A stretch of 64,000 nt of DNA from Tillandsia leiboldiana (taxonomy: Eukaryota > Streptophyta > Magnoliopsida > Poales > Bromeliaceae), in contig CM055063.1 of assembly GCA_029204045.2 (NCBI GenBank), positions 32,536,810 to 32,600,809 on the forward strand, in the 5' to 3' direction. The notes beneath the pieces were generated by a model that did not search any database, was not told the DNA's origin, and worked only from the letters and a program-made list of their open reading frames with translations. Below are positions 1 to 10,319 of this stretch, piece after piece; position 1 is the first letter of the stretch; every line of letters starts with the position of its first letter. The translations under genes were made by a program, and so were the position numbers.

Positions 1-1023
1 GCGACGGAAAATCCAATAAAAGCACCGAAAAATTCCGACAAATCCAAAAATCCAATTTTAGCCATTTAAAAACCAATTAAAATCCCAAAGCTCAAAAAAA
101 CTGCACAAAACATCTAAAAAACCCAAAAATCTGAATTTTTGCTTACCTCGACGACGCTCGCCGCACGCCCACGAGCTCCTCGCGGCCTCCAACGGCGAGT
201 CCAAAAAAATCCAAGAATGCCTTCAAGTCCTCTTCTTTCTTCTTCTTCTTCCTTTTCCTCTCTTTTCTTTTCCTTCCTTTCTTTCTTCCTTTTTTTCTTT
301 CCTTCTCTGCTGCAGAGGGTGAAGGTGGAGGCTTTTATATAAAGCAAAAGCTTTATTTAATTAATTAACTAATTAATTAATTCCAAAAATCCAACTCCAA
401 CTCACTTTTTGCCTTCGGGCTCTCCGCCGCTGCCCGGAACCTCCCGAACTCCGCTGTAAATCGAAAATACACGCGCTCACACCTTTTTCTCTTCAAAAAG
501 CTCATCCGTTGAGTCGGGGTGCTCAAATCAATTACCGGCTCCAAAATTGCCAGTTCCGACTCACTTTTTGCCTCCGGGTCCTCCGCGTCAGTCCGGAACC
601 TCCCGAACCTCGCTGTAAATCGAAAATACACCTGTCCACAGCTTTTTCTCTTCAAAAAGCTCATCCGTTGAGTCGGGGTGCTCAAATCAATTACCGGCTC
701 CAAAATTGCCAGTTCCGACTCACTTTCTGCCTCCGGATCCTCCGCGTCAGTCCGGAACCTCCCGAACCTCGCTGTAATATGAAAGTACACCTGTTCCAAG
801 TGTTCCTGAATTTCCGGCACTCCACGGTGAAGTCGAAAATTTCCAATCTCATCCTCAATCGGCCTACAAAGCCCGGAAAAACTCCGAATCGAGCTGGAGC
901 TTCCGCGTTGATCCGAATCAACCCGGCATCAACTGTAAACTCAAATGCAACATGCCCAAGGCAACTCTCTGCTCCAGGCCATCTGTGCGGTCGGCGCGCT
1001 ATCCAAAGCCCCGGTACTTTACA
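1..1023 (-). mobile_element. Gypsy LTR fragment, minus orientation
   Basis: No gene is seen. The stretch resembles the promoter-side end of the minus-strand Gypsy E LTR (32,470-33,046): a polypyrimidine CT/CTT tract at about 225-310, then AT-rich sequence (TTAATTAATT, 350-385), then the block reading CTCACTTTTTGCC, CGGAACCTCCCGAAC, CGCTGTAA that E carries once. The right end is placed at the ...TTTACA near 1,023 by analogy with the ...CTACA end of E and is uncertain. Short ORFs here are low-complexity artefacts of the CT tract. Confidence 0.45.
385..780. repeat. 159-bp tandem repeat, about 2.5 copies
   Basis: The TCACTTTTTGCC block recurs at 402, 561 and 720 and the CTCATCCGTTGAGTCGG block at 501 and 660, giving an exact 159-bp period. 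Copies 2 and 3 are nearly identical and copy 1 is more diverged (CCGCCGCTGCC where the others have CCGCGTCAGTC). One diverged copy of the unit is found near 32,900-33,046 and another near 48,220-48,367, at the U3 start of the Gypsy E LTRs, so this is an expansion of an LTR-terminal segment. Confidence 0.85.
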
Positions 1024-1244
1024 ATACTAGCGATAAGGACGGTGATCGGTGCGACCAGTCGGAAGTCGGAAGGTGGGTTCCTCTTTCGACAGTTCTTGAG
1101 TCGGGAAACGAGTGTAATTGGTAAGAGCAAAGGTTTGACATCTGAAAATATTACTAACCCCCGTATACGCTTACGTGTTTATTATCATTATATTTATGGC
1201 GACTGAGGGTCGTGGTGCTCGATGATACATCATGTTCGGGGTGA

Positions 1245-1640
1245 TTGCCGAGGCAGGTGCTCGGTCTAGTTTACCGAGGTAGGTGCTCGGTCTGGTTGGC
1301 CGAGGTTGGTACTCGGTCGATGCTCGAGGTTGCTACACGCACACCAGCGGTTTGGCCACCGCGAGGGTGTGCTTTTCCGGAAAAGTGGTACATTGACCCG
1401 TGTACCCCACGTGTTGGTGACGTAATGGGGGCCCTCATAGGTGGGGGGTGTGAGCGGTGGTGCCGAGGCAGGTGCTCGGTGTGGCGCCGGGGCAGGTGCT
1501 CGGTGCGGTGGCCGAGGTAGGTGCTCGGTGTGGCGCCGGGGCAGGTGCTCGATGTGGCGCCGGGGCAGGTGCTCGGTGCGGTGGCCGAGGTAGGGGCTCG
1601 GTGTGGTTGCCGGGGCAGGTGCCCGGTTTGGATTGTACAT
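1245..1640. repeat. GAGGCAGGTGCTCGG minisatellite, ~27-bp unit
   Basis: GCCGAGG(C/T)AGGTGCTCGGT and the variant GCCGGGGCAGGTGCTCG alternate about every 27 bp. One block lies at 1,245-1,320. A second, purer block lies at 1,460-1,640. A non-repeat LTR segment at 1,322-1,455 separates them. The repeat is GC-rich and open in several frames, which produces spurious ORFs. Confidence 0.8.
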
Positions 1641-2267
1641 GGGGAAGGCTTTACTGTCGATTTCACGATGATGAGGGCGGTTGCTCTGGTTTTTCTTACA
1701 GTTTGCTTTAGTCATAGCCCTTCATGCTTTTCATACTTTGTATCTTGTGTCGCTGACTCCCCACTCTGTGACAGGTTCAGTCAGGGGTGAGAGCTAGGGC
1801 GACAGTGAGGCCGCGATGAGAGGTCTATTGGCCCTTAGAGGCTACAGACTGTGGTTAGTTCTCATTGTGCTTATTTCATTATCTGTTAGTAGCTATGTGG
1901 GTGTGATACTTTTGTTGGGTTGACTTGGATGTTGGAATTATTAAAAACTCTGTGGATGAATGTTTGGTTTACTATCTGCTTGTTGGCCATTTTCAAGCCA
2001 AAAAGAAAAAGAAAGAAAACATTGCGAAAATGATTTGAAAAATGTTGGTGTCGAGTGGGGACCGTTTTCAAAACCCTGTGGATTTATGGATTTCGAAATG
2101 ACTTTATAAAACTTGGGTGTCGTGTGGACACCACTTTCAAAACCCTGCGGTTTTATCCTTTCAAAAATAGTCGGCCTCTTTATTACTTATGGAAAATGGT
2201 TGTATGTGTTTGACGATTGAACTAGTGTGGTTAAAGGTAGGATGATATGGACTTTGTAGTCAGGACG

Positions 2268-2320
2268 CCGTGCATACACAAAGGAGACTCTGCCCGTTTG
2301 TAGAGTGAATTTGTATATGC
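2268..2320 (+). promoter_or_regulatory. LTR-end hairpin, copy 1
   Basis: GCATACACAAA pairs with TTTGTATATGC (one C-A mismatch), followed by an inner CTCT/AGAG stem around a GCCCGTTTGT loop. Related hairpins occur at 24,377-24,433 and 25,226-25,282 with compensatory changes. It lies about 110 bp before the LTR end. Confidence 0.55.
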
Positions 2321-2431
2321 GGCGGGTCTGGGCATGCACCGGGGAAGATTGATTTCAAAAAAATATATATGCCAAATTTGAGAGCTAAACGGTGACGTTT
2401 CTTCCGCGTGTTTAAACCCCGGGGCGTGACA

Positions 2432-2610
2432 ACTGTGCACGCCCGAATCGTCCATAAAGCGCCACGTGTCCCGTCCGCGCCCTGCGCACAAGCGCCCGCG
2501 AATCGCGGCGCGCCGCGTGGCGGCGCGGTCCATGGCGGGAACCGTGGGCCGCGGTTCACGGCGGCCCAGCCGGGTAGCTGCGCCCGCCAATGAGTGGGCG
2601 ACACGTGGCC
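2432..2610. other. GC-rich LTR-derived fragment
   Basis: A 180-bp GC-rich piece between a Gypsy LTR end and a truncated Copia LTR. It contains GCGCCACGTGTCC and CGCCCGCCAATGAG motifs like those in the other Gypsy LTRs near 49,300 and 54,750, so it is probably an LTR scrap. No gene is seen. Confidence 0.35.
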
Positions 2611-2903
2611 TGTTGTGGAGCGAGCGGAGAAGATCTACTTGGAGCGTATGGAAAAGGTTGAGTCGTAGTGTTACGGTATATCACCTTGTACGTGTTTAAT
2701 CTTAGTGGATTTCACCGTGTTATCGGTCCCATGGTTTTTTACTCCTGTGACGGAGTTTTCCACGTAAAATCTTGCGTACTTTATTTATTTTCCCGCATTG
2801 GGTTATTTTTACGCAAAGATTGTTGAGTTTTATTGTTTACACCTATTCACCCCCCCTCTAGGTGGTTTTTTCCCTATTTAGATCCATTATTGCATAACCC
2901 ACA
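2611..2903 (+). mobile_element. Copia A 5' LTR, truncated
   Basis: It aligns with the last ~300 bp of the Copia B 5' LTR (8,446-8,744), with GAGCGAGCGGAGAAGATCTA near its start and ACACCTATTCACCCCC and ATAACCCACA at its end. The promoter half, the TATA box and most of the hairpin array are missing. A primer site follows directly, which fixes the orientation. Confidence 0.8.
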
Positions 2904-2905
2904 AG

Positions 2906-2917
2906 TGGCATCAGAGC
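2906..2917 (+). promoter_or_regulatory. Primer-binding site, Copia A
   Basis: TGGCATCAGAGC is one change away from TGGTATCAGAGC, the usual match to the 3' end of initiator tRNA-Met found in the other elements here. It starts two bases after the LTR. Confidence 0.75.
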
Positions 2918-2936
2918 AGGAATAGGGTTGTAAACA

Positions 2937-4955
2937 ATGGTTGAAGGTGGAAACATCAATAGACCACCGTTATTCGATGGAACAAATTATGCCTACTGGA
3001 AAGTACGCATGAGAGCGTTCTTGATTTCCATCGATGTACGAGTATGGCAATCAATTGAGTTTGGATGGACAAATCCTACTGAGATTATTGTCGGTGATTT
3101 TCTCACCATCAAACCTAGGTCGAAATGGACCAAGGAAGAGATTGATGCATCTTCTTACAACAGCAAGGGAATTAACGCTTTATTTAATGCATTGTCTCAA
3201 ACTGAGTTTTCTCGCGTCTCGGCATGTGAGACCGCGAAAAAAATCTGGGATACTCTACAAGTTACACAAGAGGGTACAAGTTTAGTGAAGATTCAAAAAC
3301 TGCAAATGCTTACAAGCAAATTTGATTCAATTCATATGGCAGAAAATAAATCTTTTACAGATTATTATACACGATTGCAAGATATCGTAAATACATGTGT
3401 TAACTTGGGAGAGAAAATTCCAGAATCGAAAGTTGTAAGAAAGATTTTGAGAACTCTTCCCGAAAGATTTCGCCCTAAGGTTGCAGCCATTGAAACAGTA
3501 AAACACCCGGACGAAATCAAAGTAGAAGAATTAGTTGGTGCACTTCAAACTTATGAAATGACTTTTCCTGCTAACTATTCTTCTGGAAAGCCTTCATCTT
3601 CTTCTAAGTCTTCAGGTTTTGCATTGAAATCAACAAAGGAAGAAGACGCGGATTCATCCTCCTCCGACGTTGATGATAATCTATCTATGGAGGATTTCGA
3701 GAAACAACTTGCATTCTTGACAAGAAAATTTTGCCGAAACTTTCAAAGGGGAAATTCAAGCAAATCATCATCCTTCGTTAAGTCTAAGAAAGGCAAATAA
3801 TTTTCAAGCTTTAAATCAAGAAAGCAAGAGAGTTCTTCAAAAAATAAGAAGAACACCGAGGGACAAATCTAGTGCTTCAAATGTAGAGGTTTCGGCCATA
3901 TCTCAATGGAGTGTCCCAACAAGAATCTGTCAAAGAAGAAGGCTATGCAAGCCGTCACATGGGATGACACTTCCACTTCTGATGAGTCATCTTCCAGTGA
4001 TGAGGATAACAATGCCACAACACTTATTGCATCCACAACTTCACCCTTCATGTGCTTTTCATCGATTGCATCTGGTTCATTGTCCGTTTCTTCCCAGGAT
4101 GATCAAACGATACTAGATGATGAACCAAGCGATTCCGAAGGTGACTTTGCTTTTGCCTACCATAAATTATTAAAGGATTCTAAGAAATTGGCGAAGCAAA
4201 ATAAAAATTTGAGAAGAAGGTTGTGGGAACTTGAAGAACAAACTAAAAAGGCAACTTCTCTCTCAAACGCTCTTGAAGAGGAAAAGGATAATTTGATTAA
4301 GATAAACACTTCCCTTCAAGAGAAGAACGAGCATTTCGAGAAGGAACATATCAAATTGGTGGATAAAGCGAATTACTTCTTGAAGCTCTACTCCGAGGCT
4401 CGACAAGAAAAAATGGAGATGACAAAGACCATATTCCAACTTAAAGAAGATTTGAAGCGATTTTCATCAGGAAGGAGCAAGTTGGACAAGTTGCTTGGTC
4501 TTGGTCAAACGAACCGTTTGGGACTTGGATACGATCGAACTGGCGAGGATCTAAGTTCGAGCAGTACGAAGTTTGTGCCCCAGTCGGTCACTCCTCCTCC
4601 GACGGAAATCAACACAGCCAACGTTGACAAGCCTACCTCGTCTTCTTCGGGTTCAACTTTTGCCAAGGTATGTCATCATTGTGGTTTTGCAGGGCACATA
4701 AGATCAAATTGCAAGTATGAAGCAAAACGAATGAATCAAGCGCTACTTGCACCAACTACCATCAAGAACAAAGACTGGAATTCAAGAAGAAATCAACCAA
4801 AGGTCAAGAATAATGGTAGTACATTCATCAAGACAATATTGTCATGGAAATCAAAGAAAAGTGATCATCCAAACAAGATGCGTTCACCAATAAATGCAAC
4901 TTCATGCTCATTGCCGACGTATTCCAAAACTCGTAAGGTTTGGGTGAGCAAAGGT
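2937..4955 (+). pseudogene. Copia A gag (Sirevirus-like), broken
   Basis: Encodes the retroelement nucleocapsid protein. The ATG at 2,937 opens a UBN2/Retrotran_gag-type domain (MVEGGNINRPPLFDGTNY at the start, residues ~1-235), then an acidic serine-rich linker, a first CCHC knuckle (CFKCRGFGHISMEC, from 3,873), a long charged coiled coil (about 4,160-4,480) and a second knuckle (CHHCGFAGHIRSNC, 4,672-4,713). The frame carries a TAA at 3,798-3,800 and a TAG at 3,870-3,872, both in frame, so only a 287-residue fragment could be made. A large gag with two knuckles and a coiled coil fits the Sirevirus lineage. Protease follows in the same frame with no gap. Confidence 0.85.
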
Positions 4956-4989
4956 GAACTTTTCCCTTGTCTTGTCATTCACACATCAC

Positions 4990-7440
4990 TACATGCATAT
5001 GACAATACGTCTTGGTATTTGGATAGTGGTTGCTCACGGCACATGACCGGAGATAAAAACTATTTTAAATCGTTTGAGAAAACCTCCGGAGGACTTGTTG
5101 TTTTCGGAGATGGACGATCTTCAAAAATAGTTGGAAAATGAACAATCACTATTCCAGATGGCCCGGTTTTGAACAATATTTTATTTGTTGAAGGCCTTAA
5201 GACTAACCTCATAAGCATTAGCCAATTGTGTGATGATGGTTTTTCAGTTAATTTCTCTTCTATTGAATGTATTGTAACTGACGAAAACCATTCATTCTTT
5301 TTGAAAGGGGTTAGATCTCAAAATAATTGCTATATAGTTCCTAATAATTCTCTAGATCATTGTAACCTAGTGTCACTTGACAATGAAACTCTTTGGCATG
5401 AAAGACCAGGTCACATAAATTTTAAGGAACTATCTAGAATATCTAACAAAGACGTGGTTAGAGGTGTTCCTAAATTGATTTTTAAAGAAAACATTGTGTG
5501 TGGAGGTTGTCAAAAGGGAAAATAATCCAGATCCACGCACCGGAACTTGAACCATGTAGGAACAAAACGCCCATTAGAATTATTGCATATGGATTTAATG
5601 GGGCCAACTAGTCAACCTAGTTTGGGTGGAAAATGGTACATTTTTCTTTTGTTTGGTGTTTTCTCTAGATATTCATGGGTAGCATTTTTAAAAGAGAAAG
5701 CGGATACTTTTGACTCTTTTCATGATATTTGCCATCAGATTATGATTGAGAAAAATGAAAAGATTGTCCGTGTTCGCAGTGATAGAGGTGGAGAATTTAT
5801 AAATTCAAAATTCATTGATTTTTGCTCTTCAAGCGGCATAAAACATGAATTCTCCGCACCTTATACCGCAACAAAACGGTATAGTCGAGCGCAAAAATCG
5901 AGTTGTACAAGAGATGGCGCGTGTTTTACTTCATAGCCGGAAACTCCCTTTATATTTTTAGGCTGAAGCAGTTAACACCGCGGTCTATGTGATCAATAGA
6001 ATATATTTGCGCCCGGATACTTTAAATACCCCATATGAGCTTTGGTTCTGTAGAAAACCGAATATAAAGTATTTTCGCATCTTCGGGAGTCGTTGCTACA
6101 TTTTGCGCGATCGTGAAAATCTTGGAAAATTCGACTCTCATTGTGACGAAGGAATTTTTATGGGTTATTCTACAAATAGTAGAGCATATCGAGTATACAA
6201 TCTTGAATCTAAAATGATGATAGAATCAATAAATGTTAAAATAGATGAAGCTCTTCATTTTTCTGATAAATCTACTCTTGATATGTCTCTTGATGATGAA
6301 TCTCCTGTTAATGATATTGCATCTTTGCATATTAAATCTTCTGAAAATTTTGATGCATCTAATAGTTCTTCTAGTTTATCAAATGTGCAGGATTCATCAC
6401 ATATTTCCCCGAGTACTCCTTTACCTCAAACGCTTCGTATCTCCAAAGACCATCCCGGAACAAATATTATTGGAAATCCTCAAGAAGGAGTTAGAACTCG
6501 GAGACAATTGGAATGTTGAGTTGCATGTTATGTCTCCATGATCGAACCAAAGAATATTGATGAAGCTCTCCAGAATGACTACTGGATAGAAGCAATGCAA
6601 GAAGAGCTCAATCAATTTGAAAGGAACAAAGTCTGGGAATTGACGAAGCCCCCAAAGCAACAAAATATCATCGGTACTAAATAAATTTTCAAGAATAAGA
6701 AAAATGAAGATGGCACCGTTATACGGAACAAAGCGCGTTTGGTTGCTCAAGGATATTCACAAATTGAAGGAATAGACATTGATGAGACATTCGCCCCGGT
6801 TTCCCGTCTCGAGTCCATTCGTATTCTTCTTGCTATTGCTTGTCATTTCAAAATTAAGCTTTTTCAAATGGACATTAAGAGCGCGTTTTTAAATAGGTTT
6901 CTAAACGAAGAAATTTATGTGGCTCAACCGAAAGGTTTCATTGACCATAAATTTCCAAACCATGTTTTTCGATTGAAAAAGGCTCTTTACGGACTAAAAC
7001 AAGTACCGCGAGCATGGTACGAAAGATTGACTAAACATCTTTTGGAAAAGGGCTATACTCGAGGGGGCGCCGATCGGACACTCTTTGTGAAGCACTCTCA
7101 GGATAACTTCATTGTGGGACAAATATATGTGGATGACATCGTGTTTGGTGCTACGAGAAACAACGATGCTTCAAAATTCGCCGAGACGATGGAAAGTGAA
7201 TTTGACATGTCTATGATGGGCGAGCTTACGTATTTTCTTGGATTGCAGGTTAAACAATGTGAAGATGGAATTCATTTGAGTCAATCCAAGTACGCGAAAG
7301 AGTTGGTTAAGAAATTTGGATTAGAAAATTCTAAAGACCATCCGACTCCTATGGGAACTAGCAATAAGGGATTAGGAAGTGAATCTCATGGAGAAAAAGT
7401 AGACGAGAAACTTTACAGAAGTATGATTGGAAGCCTACTC
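4990..7440 (+). pseudogene. Copia A pol: protease, integrase, reverse transcriptase (broken)
   Basis: In order: aspartic protease core LDSGCSRHMTGD (about 5,020-5,050); integrase zinc motif with WHERPGH and CGGCQKGK (5,395-5,522); catalytic core with HMDLMGP, VRSDRGGEF and the third acidic residue just past a 1-nt deletion near 5,864; GKFDSHCDEGIFMGYS region (6,125-6,170); reverse transcriptase with LVAQGYSQ, ETFAPVSRLESIR, MDIKSAFLN and the YVDD active site (about 7,126). Lesions are TGA 5,139-5,141, TAA 5,523-5,525, the frameshift, TAG 5,959-5,961, TGA 6,517-6,519 and TAA 6,682-6,684. The frame stops after YRSMIGSLL, where an LTR begins, so RNase H and everything 3' of it are missing. It is non-functional. 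Confidence 0.88.
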
Positions 7441-7679
7441 TGTTAAGGAATTTGTTTTGGCGTATTTCGTGAAAGTGGTTAAGTCTTGAAGATTGAAGAT
7501 GAAGAAGCTTGAATCATATACCTCAATCTCAAGCAAGAAGAATTCAAAAGGATCAGGTATGTTTAACTAAATAATTTTGATGATCCGAATACTTCTTATA
7601 GTGTAGAAACACTTGGATGGATTTTTAATCAAATAAAAATAAAAAACTGGACATGTTATAGGTTCAGGATCCGGAACAG

Positions 7680-7935
7680 GCAACCACAGTCCGGACCCCG
7701 AACATAGGGTAGTTCATGCGCAAATCCAGTCCGGACCGTGGATCTTCAGTCCGGACCCCGAACGTGGATTTTGCAGAAACTGCATGAACAGTCCGGACCC
7801 CGAACGTGGTTTTTGCAGAAACTGCATGAACAGTCCGGACCGTGGATCTTCAGTCCGGACCCCGAACGTATGTTTTTCTGGAAATAGTCTGTTTAGCAAC
7901 GACAGTCCGGACCGCCGATTTCCAGTCCGGACCGT
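7680..7935 (+). repeat. AGTCCGGAC motif array upstream of TATA
   Basis: About nine copies of (C)AGTCCGGACC, most followed by CCGAACGT or GTGGATCT, lie 70-320 bp upstream of the TATA box. TCCGGA is self-complementary. Equivalent arrays, as GATCCGGATC or CAGTCCGGATC, lie at 26,505-26,735, 29,910-30,145, 40,290-40,445 and 45,030-45,185. Placement in U3 suggests repeated regulator-binding sites, which is inference. Confidence 0.7.
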
Positions 7936-7999
7936 CGTCCTGAAAAATTCCAGATAAGGTTAGTTTTTGATTCTTATTCTCTTCCAACAGTTTCTAACC

Positions 8000-8008
8000 T
8001 ATAAATAA
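8000..8008 (+). promoter_or_regulatory. TATA box, Copia B 5' LTR
   Basis: TATAAATAA within the LTR. TATAAATA is at the equivalent place in the other Copia LTRs (26,793; 40,511; 45,249; and 29,839-29,846 on the minus strand). The retroelement transcript should start about 30 bp downstream. Confidence 0.75.
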
Positions 8009-8263
8009 ACCCTACGATTCATTTTTTAGGGTAATCCAAAATACGGTCGAAAAGGAAAAATCCACCTATAGAGAAGAAAGGAAATAACTAGATTTAATTA
8101 TATGTTTCTTCATCTATATTAATTAATTTGATTCTAGGTTTTCATACTCAGATTTTGAGTAGAATCAAATTAATGAATACTTAGATGGTATTTCCGATCT
8201 ATCTTTGATCTAAGTATTCGGCGGATCATCACCACCCAAAAACAACGATTTCCCCAAAATCGG

Positions 8264-8440
8264 CGCGTGGACTCGCGTGGCCTTGTGGATTCAAGGTGCT
8301 ACAGCTCTCGTGGATTCGGAGCGAGGTACGTTCGTGGATTCGAGACGTGCTACTGGGTGAAGACCGTGGATTCGGTCGGACGTCGTGGATTCGACGTTGG
8401 ACGCCGTGGATTCGGCGTTGGACGCTAATCGTGGATTCGA
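8264..8440 (+). other. Array of TGGATT-loop hairpins (Copia B 5' LTR)
   Basis: Eight units share the loop TGGATT (TGGACT in the first). Each is flanked by arms that pair with each other but differ between units: CGCG/CGCG (8,264), CCTTG/CAAGG (8,281-8,296), GCTCTCG/CGGAGC (about 8,304), a bulged unit near 8,330, GACCG/CGGTC (8,362-8,377), ACGTCG/CGACGT (8,380-8,397), ACGCCG/CGGCGT (8,401-8,418) and TCG/CGA inside GCT/AGC (about 8,424). It lies 264 bp downstream of TATA and upstream of the primer site, so it should be in the RNA leader. Function is unknown. Confidence 0.8.
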
Positions 8441-8746
8441 GGAGCGTTGCGGAGCGAGCGGAGAAGATCTACTAGGAGCGTATGGAAAAAGGTCGAGTCG
8501 TCTGTGAGTACGGTATATCACCTTTGTACGTGTTATAATTCTAGTGGATTTCGCCGTGTTATCAGTCCCGTGGTTTTTTACTCCGGTTTTGGAGTTTTCC
8601 ACGTAAAAATCTTGCGTGTTACTTTTCATTTCCGCATTGGGTTTTATTGCGCAACGATTTTTGAGTGTTTATTGTTTACACCTATTCACCCCCTCTCAAG
8701 GTGTTTTTTCCCCTATTTAGATCCATTATAAGCATAACCCATCAAT

Positions 8747-8758
8747 TGGTATCAGAGC
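8747..8758 (+). promoter_or_regulatory. Primer-binding site, Copia B
   Basis: TGGTATCAGAGC, complementary to the 3' end of initiator tRNA-Met, two bases after the 5' LTR. This is the common primer for plant Copia elements. Confidence 0.88.
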
Positions 8759-8777
8759 GGGAATAGGGTTGTAAACA

Positions 8778-9225
8778 ATGGTTGAAGGTGGAAACATCAA
8801 CAGACCCCCATTCTTCGATGGAACAAACTATGCCTACTGGAAAGTACGGATGAAAGCATTTTTAATTTCCATTGACGAACGGGTGTGGCAATCTATCGAG
8901 TTAGGATGGTCAAATCCAACTGAAGTTATTGTTGATGTTCACACCATCAAACCTAGGTCGAAATGGACCTAGGAAGAGATTGACTCATCTTCTTACAATG
9001 GCAAAGGAATTAACGCCTTATTTAATGCTTTGTCTCAAACTGAGTTCTCTCGCGTCTCGGCATGTGAGACTACGAAAGAAATCTGGGATGTTCTACAAGT
9101 TACGCATGAGGGAACTAACCTTGTGAAGATTCAAAAACTGCAAATGCTTACGAGCAAGTTTGACTCTATTTTCATGGCAGAAAATGAATCGTTCATAGAT
9201 TACTATACACGATTGCAAGACATCG
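8778..9225 (+). pseudogene. Copia B gag, truncated by insertion
   Basis: The ATG at 8,778 opens the same gag N-terminus as Copia A (MVEGGNINRPPFFDGTNY). A TAG at 8,970-8,972 replaces a lysine codon after RSKWT. The reading frame resumes (EEIDSSSYNGKG) and continues to YYTRLQDI, where a Gypsy LTR cuts it at 9,226. About 150 of the expected ~650 gag residues remain. The rest of gag and all of pol are not found on the far side of the inserted DNA. Confidence 0.85.
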
Positions 9226-10311
9226 TGTGGTGACCCGGACCTTTGCCGGGCTTCTACAGTGTGACCAGCAGCTTCTGGAAGCCTACGTGGCTTGTCGGCG
9301 GTGTTCGCGCGCCTATTTGGACACAAGAGATGGACCCTGTGAGCTTTGGTTGGGTGTATTGGCCTTCGGCTGCTTTTGCCGAATTTTAGGAAAGGATTTT
9401 GGCCAAACAGAGGGTGGATTTGGGTTCGGTGCGGAAAAACGCTTGGAAATGGCTTTTTGTTTGCTTAATTCTGAGTCCGGATACCCAAAAGCGGGCTCCC
9501 GGAAGTTTTGGCAGTTTTGGGGTTTGCGGGAGCCTCCGGCGAATTATAGGTTTGGAATTTGGCAAAATGGACGTCGTTTTTGGAATCAGCGCGCGAAAAC
9601 GGTCAAGATGGGCTATTTACTTGATGTTTTTGGGCTGCGGTTACTGTTCATCGCCGGAACAGTGTTTCCGGCGATCGCCGGCGGCGGTTGGCGGCGGCGG
9701 GCAGCGGCGGAAGGCGGCGGAGGGCGCTCGGGCAGGCGGCGCGCGGCCGCGGGCAGGCGCACAGGGGCGCGGGCAGGCGCGCGGGGGCGCGGTCAGGTGC
9801 GCGGTCCACGCGGCCGTCGTGCACCCGAGGAAGGGACACGTGGCAGGTTTTCACTGGTTGGTGTTGTGGTCTGGGTTCACGGAGCAGGCCGGTGGTGCAC
9901 GGTAGACCGGGTGGACACGTGGCGGGAGGTAGTTGGTCCGGTGTTGTGCTCCCGGTCCACGCAATCGGTGGGGTCGTTGACCGGGGCAGGTGGCCGTACG
10001 GCGGGGCAGGTGGCCGTACGGGCCCGGGTCAGCCGCGACGTGCGCGGTCCACGGCGCGACGTGCGCGGTGCACGGGTGGCCGGGCCACGTGTCGCGTCGC
10101 CATTGGCGGGCGCAGGTGCACCGGGTGCAGTGGGGCCCGGGGTGTTAGCGGACTGGGCTGTGTGGTGGACCGGGCCGCACTGTGCGCGCCCGAATCTTGG
10201 CGGGCCGGGCCGCACTGTGCGCGCCCGAAACCTGCGGGCTGGGCCGGGCCGCACTGTGCGCGCCCGGAACTTGGGACACATTGGGTATTTCTCCTAATGT
10301 TTTTCTCAGCC

Positions 10312-10319
10312 TATAAATA
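10312..10319 (+). promoter_or_regulatory. TATA box, Gypsy C 5' LTR
   Basis: TATAAATA in GCCTATAAATAGGC, at the boundary between the GC-rich upstream part and the CT-rich downstream leader. The same motif is at 17,906 in the other LTR. Confidence 0.75.

Larger units (their letters stand above)
1024..2431 (+). mobile_element. Gypsy LTR 3' fragment (D-type)
   Basis: It ends in CCCCGGGGCGTGACA, the 3' terminus shared by the D-type LTR pieces ending at 24,521, 25,385 and 28,962. It also contains the family's GACAGG...GGTGA block (1,760-1,815), the TTTCAAAACCCTG(T/C)GG repeats (2,060-2,165) and the terminal hairpin (2,268-2,320). It has no coding capacity. The left boundary is approximate. Confidence 0.65.
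7441..8744 (+). repeat. Copia B 5' LTR
   Basis: Starts TGTTAAGGAATTTG and ends ATAACCCATCA, 1,304 bp, with the primer site 2 bp later. Layout: an array of CAGTCCGGACC motifs (7,680-7,935), a TATAAATAA box at 8,000, a hairpin array with TGGATT loops (8,264-8,440), and the ACACCTATTCACCCCC block near the end. Confidence 0.88.

Noticed and set aside
8264..8440. CRISPR-like array (short repeats with regular spacing)
   Set aside because: The shared part is only ~10 bp, arms are palindromic rather than unique spacers, and it lies in a plant LTR with no cas genes.
9227..10297. 356-codon plus-strand ORF
   Set aside because: It spans the GC-rich U3 of the Gypsy C LTR, is broken by one-base indels in the sister LTR, and has no domain.
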